Assembly: GCA_003151655.1 (NCBI GenBank)
Contig: PLYB01000343.1
Location: forward strand, 1-8,034
Length of the DNA stretch: 8,034 nucleotides
Direction: 5' to 3'
Source: Gallionellaceae bacterium
Lineage (GTDB): Bacteria > Pseudomonadota > Gammaproteobacteria > Burkholderiales > Gallionellaceae
Below, piece after piece: positions 5,847 through 8,034 of this stretch. Each line of letters starts with the position of its first letter. Positions within the stretch are counted from its first letter, which is position 1. The notes below the pieces were generated by a model. It saw nothing but the letters and a program-made list of their open reading frames with translations. It was not told the DNA's origin and did no database searches. Made by a program: the position numbers and the translations under genes.

Positions 5847-6098
5847 CTAGTAGGATGGACACGCTTTTGTGCCCTGTTTCGCAATCGCCTGATTCATTGA
5901 CTCAACCGTTACCGGCAATGCAGGCTTTCGCACCATGCCCTTTAATGCCGTGACCGAATGAGTAGACGCAACCAATTCAAACCTGCCTTGCTCAACTTCG
6001 ACAAACCTCACCCTGTCTCCTGATTTAACGCCCAGTGCGGCACGCACGACAGCGGGAATAGTAATTTTTCCTTTGCTGGTTATTTTTGCCGTAGGCAT
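5847..6098 (-). CDS. Orphan SpoVT-AbrB/MazE-type antitoxin-like regulator
   Basis: This 83-residue protein has an N-terminal swapped-hairpin AbrB domain at about 1-46 (AKITSKGKITIPAVVRAALGV, then GDRVRFVEVEQGRFEL). After it comes the ALKGMVRKPALPVTVESMNQAIAK segment seen in antitoxins paired with PIN toxins. Such proteins bind operator DNA as dimers and use the C-terminal tail to mask a toxin. AAGGAG six bases before the ATG gives a firm start. No toxin follows: the next gene downstream is vapB, which belongs to another antitoxin fold. The last eight residues, GTKACPSY, and the TAG stop come from a REP-like sequence, so the original tail may have been altered. The gene could be a solitary transcriptional regulator, or an antitoxin whose toxin was lost. 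Confidence 0.82.
   Translation of the reverse strand: MPTAKITSKGKITIPAVVRAALGVKSGDRVRFVEVEQGRFELVASTHSVTALKGMVRKPALPVTVESMNQAIAKQGTKACPSY
5850..5874 (+). repeat. Degenerate REP-like palindrome inside the 3' end of the AbrB gene
   Basis: GTAG at 5850-5853 is followed by a short palindrome, GGACAC at 5857-5862 paired with GTGCCC at 5869-5874 (five of six positions). It shares the GTAGG-TGGAC opening with the element at 3020. It is shorter and less certain than that copy. The antisense strand of this element encodes residues 76-83 of the AbrB protein, and the TAG stop straddles its edge. Confidence 0.45.
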
Positions 6099-6156
6099 GG
6101 TGGGACTCCTTAATTGCTTATCACCACTTCAGAGAATCAGCATGTCGAAATACCGA

Positions 6157-6942
6157 CTAGCGTGACAACCTCCGCCTAAACAACACCAGCGACACATAAA
6201 AACCGATCAGCGCATATGCCAGCAACACGGCGATGTGCAATAACGCGGACGGCGGCACGTTGCCGTTCATCAGCGGTCGCGCCAAGTCAACGGCGTGGGT
6301 CAACGGCAACGCGCTGGCGACCATCTGCATACTTTCCGGCAGTTGGGTGACCGGAAAAAAAACGCCGCATAGTAACATCATCGGGGTGATGACCAGCGTG
6401 AAGTAGTACAAGAAAAAATCATAGGCTGGCGCGAGCGAGGTCATGATAAGGCCGAGGGCGGCGAAAGCCAAACCGATCAGTAAAGCGAGCGGGATCATCC
6501 ACAGCGACATGAGGGAATGCGACAGCCCCAGCAACCAGATAACGACCAGCACCGCCACGCCGGACATCAGACTTTTGGTGGCCGCCCACAGAATCTCGGA
6601 CAGCACCACATCATCCAGTGAAATTGGCGTGTTCAAAATCGCCTCCCAGGTGCGCTGCTCGTGCATGCGCGCGAAGCCGGAATACAACGCCTCGAAACTG
6701 GCGCTGTTCATCGTGCTGTAGCACACCGTTCCCGCCGCCAGAAACGCCATATACGACATGCCGCCCATGGTCGGCAGCAGGCTGCCCAGCCCGTAACCCA
6801 AACCCAGCATATAGATCACCGGATCAGCGAGATGCCCCATGATCGAGGCCGCCGCGATTTTTTTCCACACCAGCCAATGGCGTTGCCAGATAGGAAAGAA
6901 GCGCCAACTCAAACGCGGCAAGGCGAAGTCGCGGTTACTCAT
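6157..6942 (-). CDS. ABC-2 type exporter permease, NodJ-like
   Basis: This 261-residue inner-membrane protein has about six hydrophobic segments (roughly 40-56, 62-82, 118-140, 146-168, 176-198 and 234-256). The ABC-2/NodJ signature appears near 193-224: CGVFFPVTQLPE, then ALPLTHAVDLARPL. The cytoplasmic stretch MHEQRTWEAILNTPIS at 93-108 is the usual contact region with the ATPase. NodJ works with NodI to export lipo-oligosaccharides in rhizobia. Free-living betaproteobacteria carry related pairs with unknown or drug/lipid-like substrates, so nodulation is not implied. Its ATG overlaps the thioesterase stop as ATGA (6939-6942). It is the last gene of the operon, and the next gene starts 58 bases later with its own ribosome binding site. 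Confidence 0.9.
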   Translation of the reverse strand: MSNRDFALPRLSWRFFPIWQRHWLVWKKIAAASIMGHLADPVIYMLGLGYGLGSLLPTMGGMSYMAFLAAGTVCYSTMNSASFEALYSGFARMHEQRTWEAILNTPISLDDVVLSEILWAATKSLMSGVAVLVVIWLLGLSHSLMSLWMIPLALLIGLAFAALGLIMTSLAPAYDFFLYYFTLVITPMMLLCGVFFPVTQLPESMQMVASALPLTHAVDLARPLMNGNVPPSALLHIAVLLAYALIGFYVSLVLFRRRLSR

Positions 6943-7406
6943 TTCGAGTTATCCTCATCCACTGCCGCCAGTGCATCGGCGGGAGCAATCACTCCGGCAC
7001 CACGGGCATAGATGCAGCCTTTCGAGGTTCCTTCCGCCACGGTGCGGTCAGCCTTGCGGAAGGCGTGCGTCATATAAAAATATTTTTCATCCCAGTGCGT
7101 CACTTGCATACTTACCTCGAAATGCTCGAACAGGTTTAAGGGCTTTTTGTAAGTCATGGTATGTTCGGCAATGACGGGCATCCAGCCGCGCTTAAACATG
7201 GCTTTCATCAAGCCGGAACGAATAAACAGATCAACACGGTTCAGATCGCAAATAGTCAGGTAACGCCCGTTGTTCATGTGAAAATTTATATCCAGATCGT
7301 TGGGCAATACACGCAGGCTAAGCTGATTTGAGAAATTGCCCACGACTAGCCGCTCGCGAAACAGCGACAGGATGAATATATAAATCATACGGAAGATCAG
7401 GCTCAT
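6939..7406 (-). CDS. Acyl-CoA thioesterase-like hotdog protein (4HBT_2/Them6 type)
   Basis: From ATG 7406 the product is 155 residues. That start overlaps the stop of the ABC ATPase as ATGA (7403-7406). The frame remains open upstream to 7532, but the extra 42 residues overlap the ATPase coding region and look like composition noise. A short hydrophobic N-terminus (MIYIFILSLF at about 7-16) may anchor the protein to the membrane. The fold mark is VLPNDLDINFHMNNGRYL at 33-50, the D-x-x-x-H-x-N-N loop of the 4-hydroxybenzoyl-CoA thioesterase superfamily with Asp39 and His43, followed by the long helix and the sheet strands RGWMPVIAEHTMTYKKPL and FEVSMQVTHWDEKYFYMTHAF. The likely reaction is hydrolysis of an acyl-CoA or related thioester, substrate unknown. 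Its position between two ABC exporter subunits suggests that the substrate chemistry and export are connected. Confidence 0.85.
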   Translation of the reverse strand: MSLIFRMIYIFILSLFRERLVVGNFSNQLSLRVLPNDLDINFHMNNGRYLTICDLNRVDLFIRSGLMKAMFKRGWMPVIAEHTMTYKKPLNLFEHFEVSMQVTHWDEKYFYMTHAFRKADRTVAEGTSKGCIYARGAGVIAPADALAAVDEDNSK

Positions 7407-8034
7407 TCCCGCATTTCCCGTCCCGTCAATTTCAAGAACACATCTTCCAGATTCGCCGGACGATGCAGATAGCGCAATGCGCTTTGCGCCTGTAGATGTG
7501 CGACCAGCGGCTGTGCGTCTCGCACATAGCAAAACACGGTCTCACCGCTCAGCTCGAATCGTTGCGAATAACGCGCAGCATTCTCGTTCGCCCAAGCTTC
7601 GACGGTTTCGCCGAACACCTCCACCACTTGCGGCTCGATATTCTGCTCGATCAATTCGCGCGGAGTGCCTTGGCTGATGAGCTTGCCATTATCCAGCACG
7701 GCGAGGCGATGGCACAGGCGCTCAGCTTCATCCATAAAATGCGTGGTGAGCAGCAGCGTCTTGCCCTGCTGCGTGAGTTCGCGCAGACGTTGCCAGATGA
7801 GGTGGCGTGCCTGCGGGTCGAGCCCGGTGGTCGGCTCATCAAGGAAAACCACATCGGGATCGTTCACCAATGCGCGCGCCAAAGTAAGGCGACGCTTCAT
7901 GCCGCCGGAAAGCGTCGGCACTTTGGCATCGCGCTTGTTGGTGAGGCTGGCGAATTCCAACAGCGCTGGAATACGCGCTTCAATCTCGCTATCCTTCATG
8001 CCGAAGTAACGCCCGTACACCAGCAGGTTTTCCG
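7403..8034 (-). CDS. ABC exporter ATP-binding subunit, NodI-like (partial, N-terminus outside window)
   Basis: The frame is open to the window edge and reads ENLLVYGRYFGM at its visible start, so the GTG at 8020 is internal, not a start. About 210 residues are seen. The family is usually near 300, so about 95 N-terminal residues including Walker A are missing. Visible motifs are the ABC signature LSGGMKRRLTLARAL, Walker B VVFLDEPTTGLDP, the switch region LLLTTHFMDEAERLCHRLAVL, and the C-terminal extension (PQVVEVFGE, then HRPANLEDVFLKLTGREMRE) typical of NodI/DrrA-type ATPases. It should hydrolyse ATP to drive the NodJ-like permease encoded two genes downstream. It is joined to the thioesterase by an ATGA overlap at 7403-7406. 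Confidence 0.92.
   Translation of the reverse strand, partial: ENLLVYGRYFGMKDSEIEARIPALLEFASLTNKRDAKVPTLSGGMKRRLTLARALVNDPDVVFLDEPTTGLDPQARHLIWQRLRELTQQGKTLLLTTHFMDEAERLCHRLAVLDNGKLISQGTPRELIEQNIEPQVVEVFGETVEAWANENAARYSQRFELSGETVFCYVRDAQPLVAHLQAQSALRYLHRPANLEDVFLKLTGREMRE

Noticed and set aside
6144..6157. Small hairpin GTCG/CGAC after the permease gene
   Set aside because: Only four base pairs with a six-base loop and no T-run, so it could easily occur by chance.
7407..7532. 42-residue N-terminal extension of the thioesterase
   Set aside because: It overlaps the ABC ATPase coding region in another frame and has no family-like sequence. The ATG at 7406 in an ATGA overlap matches the pattern of the other junction in the operon and the start of the conserved domain.
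6157..8034. Nodulation factor export (nodI/nodJ in the symbiotic sense)
   Set aside because: No other nodulation genes are present, and NodIJ-like pairs are common in free-living betaproteobacteria. Only the family resemblance is kept, without the nod gene symbols.
1..8034. CRISPR array, tRNA, rRNA, riboswitch or insertion sequence
   Set aside because: No regularly spaced direct repeats, no cloverleaf or rRNA-like tract, no transposase gene and no terminal-repeat pair bounding a coding region were seen by eye.

Overview
The window looks like chromosomal DNA of a betaproteobacterium, most likely from the Gallionellaceae/Nitrosomonadales neighbourhood. This is an inference from protein style: a PilU-type pilus ATPase, a hemJ-rlmL pair, a secreted Sel1-repeat protein with an N-terminal domain I associate with iron-oxidising betaproteobacteria, and NodIJ-like ABC subunits. 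GTAG-type REP palindromes also fit. Moderate overall GC with a distinctly AT-rich Sel1 block is visible by eye. No species can be named from this sequence alone.

Layout. Bases 1-37 hold the last codons of an upstream gene, probably pilT. pilU follows on the plus strand (69-1205). Everything after it is on the minus strand. A 191-bp convergent spacer (1206-1396) holds two different palindromic repeats. Next comes the hemJ-rlmL pair (2946-1397), coupled by an ATGA overlap. An accessory stretch runs from about 3020 to 6100. It contains a gene of unknown function broken by one in-frame TGA, a secreted Sel1-repeat protein, a vapBC toxin-antitoxin pair with a candidate promoter/operator, and an orphan AbrB/MazE-type antitoxin whose last codons lie inside a REP-like sequence. 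The right end (6157-8034) is a tightly overlapping operon: a NodI-like ABC ATPase (cut by the window edge), a hotdog-fold acyl-CoA thioesterase and a NodJ-like ABC-2 permease.

How the genes work together. pilT-pilU power retraction of type IV pili. HemJ performs the penultimate step of protoporphyrin synthesis, while RlmL methylates 23S rRNA; they share a transcript rather than a pathway. VapB neutralises the VapC RNase. The ABC ATPase and permease should form one exporter, and the thioesterase between them, joined by ATGA overlaps on both sides, suggests that the exported substrate or its precursor is an acyl compound.

Most worth a second look: the thioesterase placed between the two ABC subunits; the REP-like element forming the stop and last eight codons of the AbrB gene; the single-stop pseudogene; the unassigned cysteine-containing N-terminal domain of the Sel1 protein; and the symmetric REPIN after pilU. 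I did not find a convincing wholly new system. The leads are local oddities.
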